A stretch of DNA of 64,000 nucleotides from Mycobacteriaceae bacterium (GTDB lineage: Bacteria; Actinomycetota; Actinomycetes; Mycobacteriales; Mycobacteriaceae): positions 105,779-169,778 of the forward strand of contig JAIEPH010000021.1 of assembly GCA_019749805.1 (NCBI GenBank). Direction: 5' to 3'. Below, piece after piece: positions 52,928 through 62,906 of the stretch. The notes beneath the pieces were generated by a model. It saw nothing but the letters and a program-made list of their open reading frames with translations, was not told where the DNA came from and ran no database searches. A program made the position numbers and the translations under genes. The stretch's first letter is position 1. Each line of letters begins with the position of its first letter.

Positions 52928-52943
52928 GTACCCCGCGGGGTAT
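52928..52943. promoter_or_regulatory. CstR-like operator 2
   Basis: GTACCCCGCGGGGTAT; the inner 14 bases are a perfect palindrome. The centre is 21 bp from site 1, two helical turns, which would allow tetramers to bind side by side. Confidence 0.75.
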
Positions 52944-52961
52944 CGTATTCCCTGCTTGACA

Positions 52962-52977
52962 ATACCCGTGGGGGTAT
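52962..52977. promoter_or_regulatory. CstR-like operator 3
   Basis: ATACCCGTGGGGGTAT. It directly follows TTGACA (52956-52961), a good -35 hexamer for the rightward rhodanese-TauE operon, so binding here would block RNA polymerase. Confidence 0.75.
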
Positions 52978-52996
52978 GTCTATCATGATACTAAAG

Positions 52997-53012
52997 ATAC
53001 CCCCGGCGGTAT
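52997..53012. promoter_or_regulatory. CstR-like operator 4
   Basis: ATACCCCCGGCGGTAT, about 55 bases before the rhodanese start, downstream of a possible -10 (CATGAT/GATACT region, 52984-52992). One mismatch between the arms. Confidence 0.7.
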
Positions 53013-53067
53013 AAGGAGTCCTAGAGGCTTTGGTCACCGCCGGCTAGCCGGAAGGACGCCGAACACC

Positions 53068-53655
53068 ATGACCGCTCCCACCACCATCGATTCGCAGGAC
53101 CTCAACGAACGCCTCACTTCGGCTGCGCCGCCGCGAGTTCTCGATGTCCGAACCCCTGGCGAGTTCGAGACCGCCCATATCGCAGGCGCCTACAACGTTC
53201 CGCTGGACCTGCTGCGGGAGCACCGCGACGAGATCATCAGGCACCTCGACGAAGATGTCGTGCTGGTATGCCGCTCCGGTCAACGCGCCGCACAGGCCGA
53301 GGAGACCCTGCGCACAGCCGGCCTCGACAACGTCCACATCCTCGACGGCGGCATCACCGCCTGGGAGGCAAAGGGTTTTGCGATCAATCGCGGCGCGCAG
53401 CGCTGGGACCTAGAGCGCCAGGTGCGACTTGTCGCCGGGTCTATCGTGCTGACAAGCATCCTCGGCAGCATCGCCGCCCCGAAGCTCAAGTGGCTGGCCG
53501 CCGGCGTCGGCGGCGGGCTCGCCTTCGCGGCGTTGTCCAACACCTGCGCCATGGGCATGCTGCTCTCGAAGCTGCCTTACAACCGTGGAGCCACCTGTGA
53601 CGCCCAGACCGTCGTGGCGCAGCTGGTCGGCTCATCCGACCAGAAGGTGGGGTAG
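53068..53655 (+). CDS. Membrane-anchored rhodanese (rhodanese + DUF2892-like)
   Basis: 195 residues. Rhodanese domain at about 5-105 with VLDVRTPGEFETAHIAGA and the active-site loop CRSGQR (Cys68). From about 115 there are two hydrophobic helices (VRLVAGSIVLTSILGS and the LAAGVGGGLAFAALSNTCAM segment) like the DUF2892 domain of YgaP-type membrane rhodaneses, with extra Cys in NTCAMG and ATCDAQ. It would handle persulfide sulfur at the membrane and may hand it to the TauE permease gene that follows after 5 bp. Confidence 0.92.
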   Translation: MTAPTTIDSQDLNERLTSAAPPRVLDVRTPGEFETAHIAGAYNVPLDLLREHRDEIIRHLDEDVVLVCRSGQRAAQAEETLRTAGLDNVHILDGGITAWEAKGFAINRGAQRWDLERQVRLVAGSIVLTSILGSIAAPKLKWLAAGVGGGLAFAALSNTCAMGMLLSKLPYNRGATCDAQTVVAQLVGSSDQKVG

Positions 53656-53660
53656 CCGCC

Positions 53661-54536
53661 ATGACCGCCTTGACCGTCGCGCTCGCCGTCTTCGTCGGTG
53701 TCGCACTGGGTCTGCTCGGCGGCGGCGGCTCGATCCTGACCGTCCCGCTGCTCGCCTACGTCGCGGGCATGGACGCCAAACAGGCCATCGCCACGTCGCT
53801 GCTGGTGGTCGGCGTCACCAGTGCGGTCGGCGCGGTCTCGCACGCACGCGCGGGCCGCGTCCAGTGGCGAACGGGCCTGATATTCGGCGCCGCCGGCATG
53901 GCGGGCGCCTATCTGGGCGGCGTCCTGGCCCGTTTCATTCCGGGCTCAGTACTACTCATCGGGTTCGCGGTGATGATGATCGCCACCGCGGTCGCCATGC
54001 TTCGCGGACGAAAGAATATTGCGGAATCTGATGGCCCGCATCGCATTCCAGTCGTCAAGGTCGTTGCGGAAGGCCTCGGCGTTGGGCTGGTGACAGGGCT
54101 CGTCGGTGCCGGCGGCGGGTTCCTCGTCGTGCCGGCCCTGGCGCTCCTCGGCGGATTGCCGATGCCCATTGCCGTGGGCACCTCGCTGGTTGTGATCGCG
54201 ATGAAGTCTTTCGCAGGACTGGGTGGCTACCTGTCGAGCGTCCAGATCGACTGGACGGCGGCGCTGATGGTCACCGCCGCGGCAGTGGTCGGTGCGCTGA
54301 TCGGCGCACGACTGACGGCAATGGTCAACCCCGATGCGTTACGCAAGGCGTTCGGCTGGTTCGTCCTGGCGATGTCGTCGGTCATCCTGGCCCAGGAGAT
54401 CCACCTCGCCGTGGGTATCGGCGCTGCGGTATCTACGGCCGTCGCCGGTGCGCTGTACCTCGCATGCACCCGACAGGATTTCTGTCCACTGCGCCGACTC
54501 GCCGGCAGGAGCCGAATAGGGCTGGCGGCAGGCTGA
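53661..54536 (+). CDS. TauE/SafE family sulfite/sulfur anion permease
   Basis: 291 residues with about eight membrane segments. The repeat motifs are LGLLGGGGSILTVPLLAYV and LVTGLVGAGGGFLVVPALAL. It is co-transcribed with the membrane rhodanese under the four CstR-like boxes. Its C-terminus adds about 25 basic residues with Cys (CTRQDFCPL) compared with the paralogue at 48257. Likely role: export of sulfite or thiosulfate or uptake of a sulfur anion. Confidence 0.93.
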   Translation: MTALTVALAVFVGVALGLLGGGGSILTVPLLAYVAGMDAKQAIATSLLVVGVTSAVGAVSHARAGRVQWRTGLIFGAAGMAGAYLGGVLARFIPGSVLLIGFAVMMIATAVAMLRGRKNIAESDGPHRIPVVKVVAEGLGVGLVTGLVGAGGGFLVVPALALLGGLPMPIAVGTSLVVIAMKSFAGLGGYLSSVQIDWTAALMVTAAAVVGALIGARLTAMVNPDALRKAFGWFVLAMSSVILAQEIHLAVGIGAAVSTAVAGALYLACTRQDFCPLRRLAGRSRIGLAAG

Positions 54537-54554
54537 CGCGCGACCAGCCGCGGT

Positions 54555-54570
54555 ATACCCCGGAGGGTAC
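54555..54570. promoter_or_regulatory. CstR-like operator, autoregulatory
   Basis: ATACCCCGGAGGGTAC, 41 bases before the start of the CsoR/CstR-family gene. It suggests autoregulation. Confidence 0.65.
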
Positions 54571-54598
54571 GATGAAATGAACCGATTCACGCGAATGA

Positions 54599-54880
<282 letters not shown>

Positions 54881-54898
54881 CGCGCCTGTCCGGTTGGT

Positions 54899-54964
54899 CG
54901 CCGAGTGTGGGGGTTGCGGTTACCAGTGCCCGAGTGGCTCGGACTGGACCCCCCACACTCGGCG
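54899..54964. terminator. Long hairpin between cstR and glutamine synthetase
   Basis: CGCCGAGTGTGGGGG (54899-54913) and CCCCCACACTCGGCG (54950-54964) are perfect 15-base inverted copies. Within the 36-base loop lies a second small hairpin, CCGAG-TGG-CTCGG. Located between convergent genes, so probably a two-way terminator. Confidence 0.65.
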
Positions 54965-54997
54965 GGTCTGATGTCGCCGCCTCGGCGGCTTCGCGCC

Positions 54998-57172
54998 TCA
55001 GAGGATGTAGAGCATCTCCTGATAGGTCGGCAATGGCCAGAGATCGTCGGCTACAACGCCTTCGAGCGTGTCGGCGGCGGCGCGAACCGCATCCATCTTC
55101 GGCAATAGGCTCTGCGCGTGGGCGGCTTCCTCGGCGGCGGAGTCTCCACCGTGTTCGGCCGATCCCGCTTTCAACGCTGCCAGCGCTGCCGTCAGCTCCG
55201 AGATCGGACCGCTGACGTCCTGAAGCAGGGTCAAGTCCGGCTCGACGCCCGCCGCCTTGAGCGCGGCGACGTTCTGCGCCAGCTCGGTTTGGTAACGGAC
55301 GGCCGCAGGCAGAATCACCGTCGACCCCAGTTCCAGCGCGAGTTTGGCCTCCACACCGATGGTCAGTGCGTACATCTCGAGGCGGACCTCGTAGCGACTG
55401 TGCAGCTCGCGCTCGTTGAACACGGAGTACTTCTCGAATAGCTCGATGGACTCCGGCTTGATCAGCTCTGGCAGTGCGTCCAGCGTGGTCTTCAGGTTCG
55501 GCAGGCCCCGTTCGGCGGCCTCGATCTGCCAGTTCTCGGAGTAGCCGTCACCGTTGAACACCACGGCACCGTGCTCGGTGATGATGTCGGTCAGCAGCTT
55601 CTGGACGGCCTCGTCGAAGTCCTCGCCCTCCTCTACGGCCTTCTCCAGGATGGTCGCCATGTAGTCGAGCGACTCAGCCATGATCGTATTCAGCATCATC
55701 ATCGGCACCGCCACTGTCTGACCTGATCCCGGCGCGCGGAACTCGAACCGGTTGCCGGTGAAGGCAAACGGACTGGTGCGGTTTCGGTCACCCGCGTCGG
55801 TCGGCAACACCGGCAGCGTGTCACAGCCGATGATCATGCTGCCCTTGCCCTTTGACGACGTCGCCGCACCCTTGGCGATCTGCTCGAACACGTCGGCCAG
55901 CTGATCGCCCAGGAAGATCGAGATGATGGCCGGCGGTGCCTCGTTGGCGCCGAGACGGTGGTCGTTGGTGGCCGACGCCACCGAAACCCGAAGCAGGCCC
56001 GCGTATTTGTGGACAGCACGGATCACCGCGGCGCAGAACACCAGGAACTGTGCGTTCTCGTGCGGGGTATCGCCGGGCACGAGCAGCGAGCCCAGGTCCG
56101 CATTGCCCAGCGAGAAGTTCACGTGCTTACCCGACCCGTTGACGCCGGCGAACGGCTTCTCGTGGAACAGGCACTCCATGCCGTGCTTCTTGGCGATCGT
56201 CTTGAAGACGGTCATCAACAGCTGTTGGTGATCCGAGGCGACGTTGCCGCGCTCGAACATCGGGGCGATCTCGAATTGTCCTGGCGCAACCTCGTTGTGG
56301 CGGGTCTTGGCGGGGATGCCGAGTTTGAACAGTTCACGTTCGGTGTCCATCATGAAGCCGAGCACCCGCTCCGGCACGGCGCCGAAGTAGTGGTCGTCGA
56401 ACTCCTGACCCTTCGGCGGTTTCGCACCGAACAGCGTGCGGCCCGCGTTGACCAGGTCGGGTCGAGCCAAGAAGAAGTGCCTGTCGACCAGGAAGTACTC
56501 CTGCTCCGGCCCGCAGAATGCGACGATCTTCGCCACATTGTCGTGGCCGAACAGCTTCAGGATCCGCTCGGCGTGGGTGCCCATCGCCTGCTGACTGCGC
56601 AGCAGCGGAGTCTTGTAGTCCAGCGCCTCGCCGGTCATCGACACGAACACCGTTGGGATACACAGTGTGTTGCCGTTCGGGTTCTCCAGGATGTAGGCCG
56701 GGCTGGTGACGTCCCAACCCGTATAGCCGCGGGCTTCGAACGTGCTGCGCAGGCCACCCGACGGGAAGCTGGACGCGTCCGGCTCACCCTGGATCAAAGT
56801 TTTGCCCGCGAACTCCGCGAGCGTCTCGCCGTCGGAAACCGGCTCGAGGAAACTGTCGTGCTTCTCGGCCGTCAGTCCGGTCATCGGATAGAAGACGTGT
56901 GCGTAGTGGGTGGCACCCTTCGACAGTGCCCAGTCCTTCATCGCCGAGGCGACCGAGTCGGCAACGGCCGGATCCAGCTTCGCACCCTTCTCGATCGTGG
57001 CGACGACGGACTTGTTCACCGACTTGGGCAGCCGAAGCCGCATCTCAGCCATCGTGAAGACGTTGGAGCCGAAGACCTCACCGGGCGCCTCGGCGGGATC
57101 AAAGCTGATGGCTGGAGGCACGTACGCCTCGACGTTGTTGATCGCCTGCAGACGCACTGCATTTCCGCTCAC
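54998..57172 (-). CDS. glnN: Glutamine synthetase type III
   Basis: 724 residues, the size of GSIII (types I and II are 350-470). Start GTG 57172 with AGGAAG seven bases upstream gives [20 protein letters not shown]; a longer frame to 57319 is not supported. Type III features: [44 protein letters not shown], the nucleotide and arginine motif [20 protein letters not shown], and [20 protein letters not shown]. It makes glutamine from glutamate, ammonia and ATP as a dodecamer. It stands alone between convergent cstR and the divergent HNH gene; no link to sulfur metabolism is evident. Confidence 0.95.
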   Translation of the reverse strand: MSGNAVRLQAINNVEAYVPPAISFDPAEAPGEVFGSNVFTMAEMRLRLPKSVNKSVVATIEKGAKLDPAVADSVASAMKDWALSKGATHYAHVFYPMTGLTAEKHDSFLEPVSDGETLAEFAGKTLIQGEPDASSFPSGGLRSTFEARGYTGWDVTSPAYILENPNGNTLCIPTVFVSMTGEALDYKTPLLRSQQAMGTHAERILKLFGHDNVAKIVAFCGPEQEYFLVDRHFFLARPDLVNAGRTLFGAKPPKGQEFDDHYFGAVPERVLGFMMDTERELFKLGIPAKTRHNEVAPGQFEIAPMFERGNVASDHQQLLMTVFKTIAKKHGMECLFHEKPFAGVNGSGKHVNFSLGNADLGSLLVPGDTPHENAQFLVFCAAVIRAVHKYAGLLRVSVASATNDHRLGANEAPPAIISIFLGDQLADVFEQIAKGAATSSKGKGSMIIGCDTLPVLPTDAGDRNRTSPFAFTGNRFEFRAPGSGQTVAVPMMMLNTIMAESLDYMATILEKAVEEGEDFDEAVQKLLTDIITEHGAVVFNGDGYSENWQIEAAERGLPNLKTTLDALPELIKPESIELFEKYSVFNERELHSRYEVRLEMYALTIGVEAKLALELGSTVILPAAVRYQTELAQNVAALKAAGVEPDLTLLQDVSGPISELTAALAALKAGSAEHGGDSAAEEAAHAQSLLPKMDAVRAAADTLEGVVADDLWPLPTYQEMLYIL

Positions 57173-57378
57173 TGGAAACTTCCTATCGCTCTTGCCCGCA
57201 CCCTTTGCGGACCGTGACCGGCCCACAGTAGGAACGTCGCGTTCCGGGATTGTTACGCCGCCGTCAACGACAGAATCTGTTTGCTCGCTCCTTTCCGGGT
57301 CTCCGGCGCGCAACTTCACTCAAACCCGTTGCGTCACTTTGGTTTCTGCTGTCACATCTAGGGTCGAGTTGTCGGTGG

Positions 57379-57394
57379 TCGAATGTATGTTCGA
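57379..57394. promoter_or_regulatory. LexA (SOS) box
   Basis: TCGAATGTATGTTCGA differs at one half-site base from the mycobacterial/Gram-positive SOS consensus TCGAAC-N4-GTTCGA. It overlaps the first possible start codon of the DUF222-HNH gene, a position known for the 13E12 family. Confidence 0.7.
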
Positions 57395-58786
57395 AGCATG
57401 TTGGCGACCCCGGTTCAGGTGGCGATGGCCGCGCTGCGGTCCGCGCATGAATCGCTGGCCGCCTGCGACCTGGAGATGCTGAACCACCGCGAACTGCTCG
57501 ACGTACTGGACGGGCTGGAGACGTTGAACTGCCAGCTGCCCACCCAGTGGCACCGCGCGTTGGCCCGCTTGCAGGCCGAGACCACCCCCAAAGAGTTGGG
57601 CGCCAAAAACTGGAAAGACGTGCTGCGGATCCGGTGGCGGATCTCAGCGACCGAGGCGAACCGGCGACTGGCTGAAGCTCAGGTGCTGGGGCCGCGGCGC
57701 GCGTTGACCGGTCAACCGTTAGCGCCGGTGCTGCCCGCGACTGCGGCCGCGCAAGCCGCCGGACAGATCAACGCCGAGCATGTCGACAAGATCCGTGAGG
57801 CGATGGGACGCCTGCCGGGCTGGGTAGACACCGTCAGTCGCGAGCAGATCGAAACCGACCTGGTGCGCCTGGCGGTCGGTGTCGGGCCTGTCGAGGTGAA
57901 GAAAGCCGCCGACAAAATGCTGTTCCTGCTCGATCAGGACGGTCCCGAACCCGATGACACCGAACGCCAGCGCCGACGCGGTGTCCACCTCGGCAAACAG
58001 GGACGCGACGCCATGAGCGCGGTGACCGGAAGTCTCACCCCCGAAGCCCGCGCGGTCTGGGAGGTGATCTTCGCCAAATACGCCGCGCCCGGAATGTGCA
58101 ACCCCGACGATCCCGAACCCTGCACCTCCGGCACACCGACGCAAGCTCAGATCGACAACGACCACCGCACCCTCCAACAGCGTCAACACGATGCACTGGT
58201 CGTCATCGGTCGAATCGCACTGATGAGCGGTGAACTCGGCTCGCTCAACGGACTACCGGTATCACTGATCATCCGCACCACCCTGCAAGACCTCGAATCC
58301 CGCGCCGGGGTGGGCACCACCGGCGGCGGCACCATAATGCCCATCCACGACGTCATCCGCCTGGCCGCCCACGCTCACCACTGGCTGGCGGTGTTCGACC
58401 AATCCACCGGACAAGGGTTGGACCTGTTCCGGGCCCGCCGCACCGCCTCTCCCGCGCAACGCATCATGCTCATCGCGCGCGACGGGGGTTGCACCAAACC
58501 GGGCTGCGCGGTGCCGGCGTACGGGGCTCAGGTCCATCACGCGGTACGCGATTGGGCCGATGACGGCAACACCAACGTCAACGAAATGACCCTGGCCTGC
58601 GGACCCGACAACCGCCTCGTCGGAAGAGACGGCTGGACCACCACCATCAACGACCACGGCGACGCCGAATGGCACCCACCACCCGACCTGGACACCGGCC
58701 AAACCCGCACCAACTACCACCACCGCCCCGAACTACTCCTACGCCCACCAGACGAGGACGACGGCAACACCGAACGCGGACCGTAG
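57383..58786 (+). CDS. DUF222 and HNH endonuclease domain protein (13E12 type)
   Basis: 467 residues from ATG 57383, or 462 from ATG 57398 (MLATPVQVAMAAL), which would leave the SOS box just upstream. N-terminal DUF222 (LDGLETLNCQLPTQWHRALA, IRWRISATEANRRLAEAQVL), then a C-terminal HNH domain with CTKPGCAVPAYGAQVHHAVR and DGNTNVNEMTLACGPDNRLV, containing the Cys pair and HNH residues. 13E12-like proteins are multicopy in mycobacteria and act in mobile-DNA or DNA-damage contexts. The LexA-like box suggests induction by DNA damage. The start region is uncertain. Confidence 0.9.
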   Translation: MYVRSMLATPVQVAMAALRSAHESLAACDLEMLNHRELLDVLDGLETLNCQLPTQWHRALARLQAETTPKELGAKNWKDVLRIRWRISATEANRRLAEAQVLGPRRALTGQPLAPVLPATAAAQAAGQINAEHVDKIREAMGRLPGWVDTVSREQIETDLVRLAVGVGPVEVKKAADKMLFLLDQDGPEPDDTERQRRRGVHLGKQGRDAMSAVTGSLTPEARAVWEVIFAKYAAPGMCNPDDPEPCTSGTPTQAQIDNDHRTLQQRQHDALVVIGRIALMSGELGSLNGLPVSLIIRTTLQDLESRAGVGTTGGGTIMPIHDVIRLAAHAHHWLAVFDQSTGQGLDLFRARRTASPAQRIMLIARDGGCTKPGCAVPAYGAQVHHAVRDWADDGNTNVNEMTLACGPDNRLVGRDGWTTTINDHGDAEWHPPPDLDTGQTRTNYHHRPELLLRPPDEDDGNTERGP

Positions 58787-58869
58787 CGTCCGCTGGGAAC
58801 GAGGCACCGCATACACCCGAGGTTGCATGGGTAGCCAGCAACGAGCACACCACGACCTAGGCTGGACTT

Positions 58870-61233
58870 ATGCGGTTAGGCAGACGACGCGACGTCACCC
58901 GCGACTTCGATGCGAGTTACAACGAGCATGCGGTCGTCGCAACCGGCCCCGAGCAGGAAGCGGCCGGAGTCAAGGCCGTAATGGTGTCACTGCAACGCGG
59001 CCTCAAGTCGATGGGAGTTTGGCGCACAGGCGCGTCCCTCGTCCGACTCAACCAACGCCACGGCTTCGACTGCCCCGGCTGCGCATGGCCCGAGGAGCAT
59101 GGTGGCCGCAAGTTCGCCGAGTTCTGCGAGAACGGTGCCAAGGCCGTCGCCGAAGAGGCAACCAAGCGCGTTGTCACCCCCGACTTCTTCGCGCGGCACT
59201 CAATCGCCGACCTGGACGGTCGACCGGAGTACTGGCTCTCGCAGCAGGGCCGACTCACCCACCCGATGGTGCTGCGCCCTGGCGACGATCACTACCGCGC
59301 CATCGAATGGGACGAGGCCTACCGATTGATCGCTGACGAGTTGCGCGAACTCGATCACCCCGACGAAGCAGTCTTCTATACCTCTGGGCGCACCAGCAAC
59401 GAGGCGGCGTTTCTCTACCAACTGATGGTCCGCAGTTTCGGTACGAACAACCTGCCCGACTGCTCCAACATGTGTCACGAATCCTCGGGCGCGGCATTGG
59501 TCGAAGCCATCGGCGTGGGTAAGGGCTCGGTCACCGTCGAAGACGTCGCCAACGCTGACCTGATCGTGATCGCGGGTCAGAATCCCGGCACCAACCATCC
59601 CCGCATGCTGTCGGTGCTGGAAAAGGCGAAAGCCAACGGTGCCAAAATCATTGCGATCAATCCGCTACCAGAGGCCGGGCTGATCCGATTCAAGGACCCG
59701 CAGAAGGTGCACGGCGTGGTGGGTCACGGGGTGCCCATCGCCGACGAGTTCGTGCAGATCCGCCTCGGCGGGGACATGGCGCTCTTCGCGGGGCTGGGCC
59801 GCCTGCTACTGGAGGCCCAGGACGAGGCCGGTCCGCGCGCCCCGATCGTCGACCGCGGATTCATCGAGCAGCACTGCGCGAATTTCGCCGAGTACGAAGC
59901 CCAGACGCGGGCCGTCGACCTCGACACCGTTCTGGAAGCGACCGGGATCGAGCGCGCGCAACTCGAGAAGGTCGCGCAAATGATGGTCGACTCCGAACGC
60001 ATCATCGCGTGCTGGGCCATGGGACTGACCCAGCACAAGCACGCTGTTCCGATGATCTCGGAGATCACCAACGTGCTGCTGATGCGCGGCATGATCGGTA
60101 AGCCGGGTGCCGGATTATGCCCCGTGCGTGGACATTCCAACGTGCAGGGCGACCGCACGATGGGCATATGGGAGAAGATGCCTGAGAATTTTCTGGCCGC
60201 GCTCGATAAGCACTTCGGTATCGTCAGCCCACGCAAGCACGGCGTCGACACCGTCGATGCGATCCGCGCTATGCGCGACGGCCAGGCGAAAGTCTTCATG
60301 GGCATGGGCGGTAACTTCGCGACGGCGACTCCCGACACCGCCGTCACCGAGGCCGCACTGCGCAACTGCTCACTTACCGTGCAGGTTTCGACAAAGCTCA
60401 ACCGCAGCCACGTGGTGCACGGCCGCTCGGCGTTGATCCTGCCGTCACTCGGCCGCACTGACCGCGACATTCAGAGCGGCGTCAAACAGCAAGTTTCCGT
60501 CGAGGATTCGATGTCCATGGTGCATTTGTCGCGCGGCAGCCTGAATCCGCCGTCCGATCACGTCCGTAGCGAGGTCGCGATCATTTGCCAACTGGCACGC
60601 ACACTGCTCGGACCCGACCACCCCGTGCCATGGGAAGTGTTCAACGACGACTACGACACCATCCGCGGTGCGATCGCCGCCGTGGTGCCCGGCTGTGACG
60701 ATTACAACCACAAGGTGCGAGCACCCGATGGTTTTCAGTTGCCGCACGGCCCTCGTGATTCACGCATATTCCCCACGAGCACAGGCAAGGCCAACTTCGC
60801 CGTGAATCCGCTGCAGTGGGTGCCGATCCCCGAGGGCAGGCTGATTCTGCAGACTCTGCGCAGCCACGACCAGTACAACACCACAATCTACGGCCTCGAC
60901 GATCGCTACCGAGGCGTGAAGGGCGGCCGCCGAGTCGTGTTCGTCAACAAGGCGGACATCGAGCGGTTCGGACTGCGCGAAGGTGATCGGGTCGATCTCG
61001 TGTCGGAATTCCCCGGAGGCGACGGCGAACTCCAGGAGCGCCGCGCCAAGGACTTCATGGTGGTGGCGTACGAGACCCCGGTTGGTAATGCCGCCGCCTA
61101 CTATCCGGAAACCAACGCGTTGGTCCCGCTCGATCACGTTGCCGAGAAGTCGAACACACCGGTGTCGAAGGCCGTGGTGATCCGGCTGGAGCGCTCCGCC
61201 GGTGTTCGCGCCGAAGATCGGGTGGTCAGCTAG
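58870..61233 (+). CDS. FdhF/YdeP-family molybdopterin oxidoreductase
   Basis: 787 residues. It follows the FdhF/YdeP pattern: [16 protein letters not shown] with a Cys pair near the N-terminus, [79 protein letters not shown] and the C-terminal molybdopterin domain ([20 protein letters not shown]). The metal ligand region does not show a selenocysteine. YdeP-type enzymes are formate-dehydrogenase-like proteins of uncertain substrate. It is followed directly by fdhD, which supplies the sulfur needed to activate such molybdoenzymes. Confidence 0.93.
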   Translation: MRLGRRRDVTRDFDASYNEHAVVATGPEQEAAGVKAVMVSLQRGLKSMGVWRTGASLVRLNQRHGFDCPGCAWPEEHGGRKFAEFCENGAKAVAEEATKRVVTPDFFARHSIADLDGRPEYWLSQQGRLTHPMVLRPGDDHYRAIEWDEAYRLIADELRELDHPDEAVFYTSGRTSNEAAFLYQLMVRSFGTNNLPDCSNMCHESSGAALVEAIGVGKGSVTVEDVANADLIVIAGQNPGTNHPRMLSVLEKAKANGAKIIAINPLPEAGLIRFKDPQKVHGVVGHGVPIADEFVQIRLGGDMALFAGLGRLLLEAQDEAGPRAPIVDRGFIEQHCANFAEYEAQTRAVDLDTVLEATGIERAQLEKVAQMMVDSERIIACWAMGLTQHKHAVPMISEITNVLLMRGMIGKPGAGLCPVRGHSNVQGDRTMGIWEKMPENFLAALDKHFGIVSPRKHGVDTVDAIRAMRDGQAKVFMGMGGNFATATPDTAVTEAALRNCSLTVQVSTKLNRSHVVHGRSALILPSLGRTDRDIQSGVKQQVSVEDSMSMVHLSRGSLNPPSDHVRSEVAIICQLARTLLGPDHPVPWEVFNDDYDTIRGAIAAVVPGCDDYNHKVRAPDGFQLPHGPRDSRIFPTSTGKANFAVNPLQWVPIPEGRLILQTLRSHDQYNTTIYGLDDRYRGVKGGRRVVFVNKADIERFGLREGDRVDLVSEFPGGDGELQERRAKDFMVVAYETPVGNAAAYYPETNALVPLDHVAEKSNTPVSKAVVIRLERSAGVRAEDRVVS

Positions 61234-62057
61234 TGGGCCGCGTGACAGCGCGCCGCCGCGTCCATCACGTCACCGCTGGCGACACCATCGCTCGGCCGGA
61301 CACCCTGGTGGTCGAGGAGCCGCTCGAGATTCGGATCGATGGCAAACCGCTGACGGTGACGATGCGCACCCCAGGCTCGGATATCGAACTCGCCCAAGGC
61401 TTCCTGCTCACTGAGGGCCTCATCGCGCACCGTGACGATGTACTGACGGTGCGCTACTGCAAGGGAGCAGGCCCCGATCAAGTCAACACGTACAACGTGC
61501 TCGACGTGACCCTGGCGCAGGATGTCCCGACGCCTGACGTTGATATGACCCGGAATTTCTACGCGACCTCGTCGTGCGGCGTGTGCGGTAAGGCATCACT
61601 GGAGGCGGTCCGAACAATCAGCAAGCACGGCCCCGGCGACGACCCGACCACGGTCACCGCCGAAACACTTTCCGACCTTCCCGACCGCTTGCGCGACGAA
61701 CAGAAGGTATTCGCCAGCACCGGCGGACTACACGGTGCGGCGCTGTTCGACGTCGACGGCACCACGTTGGTGGTGCGCGAAGACATCGGCCGCCACAACG
61801 CCGTCGACAAGGTCATCGGCTGGGCACTGGAGAAGGACCGGATACCCCTGAGCGCCACCGTTCTCCTGGTCAGCGGGCGCGCCTCGTTCGAACTCACCCA
61901 GAAAGCAGTGATGGCCGGCATCCCGGTGCTCGCCGCGGTATCCGCGCCGTCCTCACTGGCCGTCGACCTCGCCAGCCAGTCCGGCCTGACACTCGTCGCG
62001 TTCCTGCGCGGCGACTCGATGAACGTCTATACGAGACCGGACCGCGTGACGCACTAG
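61233..62057 (+). CDS. fdhD: Formate dehydrogenase accessory sulfurtransferase
   Basis: 274 residues from GTG 61233, sharing one base with the preceding stop. FdhD features: [31 protein letters not shown], the sulfur-transfer motif SSCGVCGK near residue 115, [27 protein letters not shown] and [20 protein letters not shown]. It transfers persulfide sulfur from a cysteine desulfurase to the molybdenum cofactor of FdhF-type enzymes, here surely the product of 58870-61233. Confidence 0.95.
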   Translation: MGRVTARRRVHHVTAGDTIARPDTLVVEEPLEIRIDGKPLTVTMRTPGSDIELAQGFLLTEGLIAHRDDVLTVRYCKGAGPDQVNTYNVLDVTLAQDVPTPDVDMTRNFYATSSCGVCGKASLEAVRTISKHGPGDDPTTVTAETLSDLPDRLRDEQKVFASTGGLHGAALFDVDGTTLVVREDIGRHNAVDKVIGWALEKDRIPLSATVLLVSGRASFELTQKAVMAGIPVLAAVSAPSSLAVDLASQSGLTLVAFLRGDSMNVYTRPDRVTH

Positions 62058-62118
62058 GCGGCTCGAAAGCGCAACCAGCGCATCGCAATATCGGCCAGGG
62101 TAATAGTGACAATTAACT

Positions 62119-62133
62119 TGACAGTTACTGTCA
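62119..62133. promoter_or_regulatory. Palindromic operator upstream of TetR gene
   Basis: TGACAG-TTA-CTGTCA, a perfect 6+3+6 palindrome 53 bases before the TetR start, overlapping a TTGACA (62118-62123) that may be the -35 element. Typical of an autoregulatory TetR site. Confidence 0.65.
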
Positions 62134-62186
62134 TCTTCTGAAGACTGTGGCTCCCGGGCAGGAATTCGGTCTGTTGAGAGGTGTGC

Positions 62187-62813
62187 ATGCCCGACTCGAT
62201 TCCGCTGCGCGAGCGGCAACGCAACGCGTTACGCGCTGACATCCAGCATGCTGCCCTGCGACTGTTCGCCGCAAAGGGTTTCGACAACGTCAGCACCGAA
62301 GCGATCGCCGAAGAGGTGGGCATTTCGCCGAGTACCTTTTTCCGGCATGTACCGAGCAAGGAACACCTTTTACTCGGCGCCACCCAGCGCGGACGCGAAC
62401 AAATCGTCGCCAACTTTCGTGCCCGCCCCGCCGACGAGGACGTCGCGGACTCCATCACTGCGGCCATCCTCGCCCGCACCTCGCAGTTCCTGGACGACGA
62501 CGAGACACTCGAACTTTGGCGCCGGGCGATGGCGTCGGCGCCCGCAGAGTTGCGGCGAGCATCCCTACTGAGTCGCCAGGACTGCGACGAGCTCATCGAC
62601 GCGGTTGCCCTCCGCCTCAACGACACCGCTGCCGCGTCTGACATCCGGGCCGGCGTACTCGTCCGCGCTACCGTCGCCGCGGCCGAATATGCCTATGAGT
62701 GGTGGCTCACCTACGACCAGAACGAGTCACTACACACCCTCACGGAGCGGGCTCTGCAGCTGGTCACCCATGGACTGGATAGCCCGGCGCGGAACGCACG
62801 GCGTCGGCGATAG
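62187..62813 (+). CDS. TetR/AcrR family transcriptional regulator
   Basis: 208 residues from ATG 62187, five bases after GAGAGG; GTG 62181 would add two residues. N-terminal TetR HTH: ADIQHAALRLFAAKGFDNVS, EEVGISPSTFFRHVPSKEHL. A helical ligand domain follows, rich in Ala/Arg. The palindrome at 62119-62133 is its likely site. Its last bases overlap the remnant of a minus-strand SDR gene, so the very C-terminus (SPARNARRRR) may have been created by that rearrangement. Confidence 0.92.
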   Translation: MPDSIPLRERQRNALRADIQHAALRLFAAKGFDNVSTEAIAEEVGISPSTFFRHVPSKEHLLLGATQRGREQIVANFRARPADEDVADSITAAILARTSQFLDDDETLELWRRAMASAPAELRRASLLSRQDCDELIDAVALRLNDTAAASDIRAGVLVRATVAAAEYAYEWWLTYDQNESLHTLTERALQLVTHGLDSPARNARRRR

Positions 62814-62906
62814 CGATGTCCCTAGGGCGATCCCGCGACCGATACCCTGGCCGCCCCCGGTGACAACGGCAACGCGTCCTTCGAGCCGGAACTTGTCCAG
62901 GATCAC
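62764..62906 (-). pseudogene. Short-chain dehydrogenase N-terminal remnant
   Basis: From GTG 62906, which overlaps the stop of the next gene by four bases (GTGA), the minus strand reads VILDKFRLEGRVAVVTGGGQ then GIGRGIALG, the cofactor end of an SDR. A few bases later, in another frame, DIAIADAVRSAPGYPVHG resembles the following SDR strand (DVAIAD), then a stop. So about ten residues and the frame were lost at the join, and the remaining 200 or so residues are missing, replaced by the TetR gene. It was once the second gene of a minus-strand operon. Confidence 0.6.
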
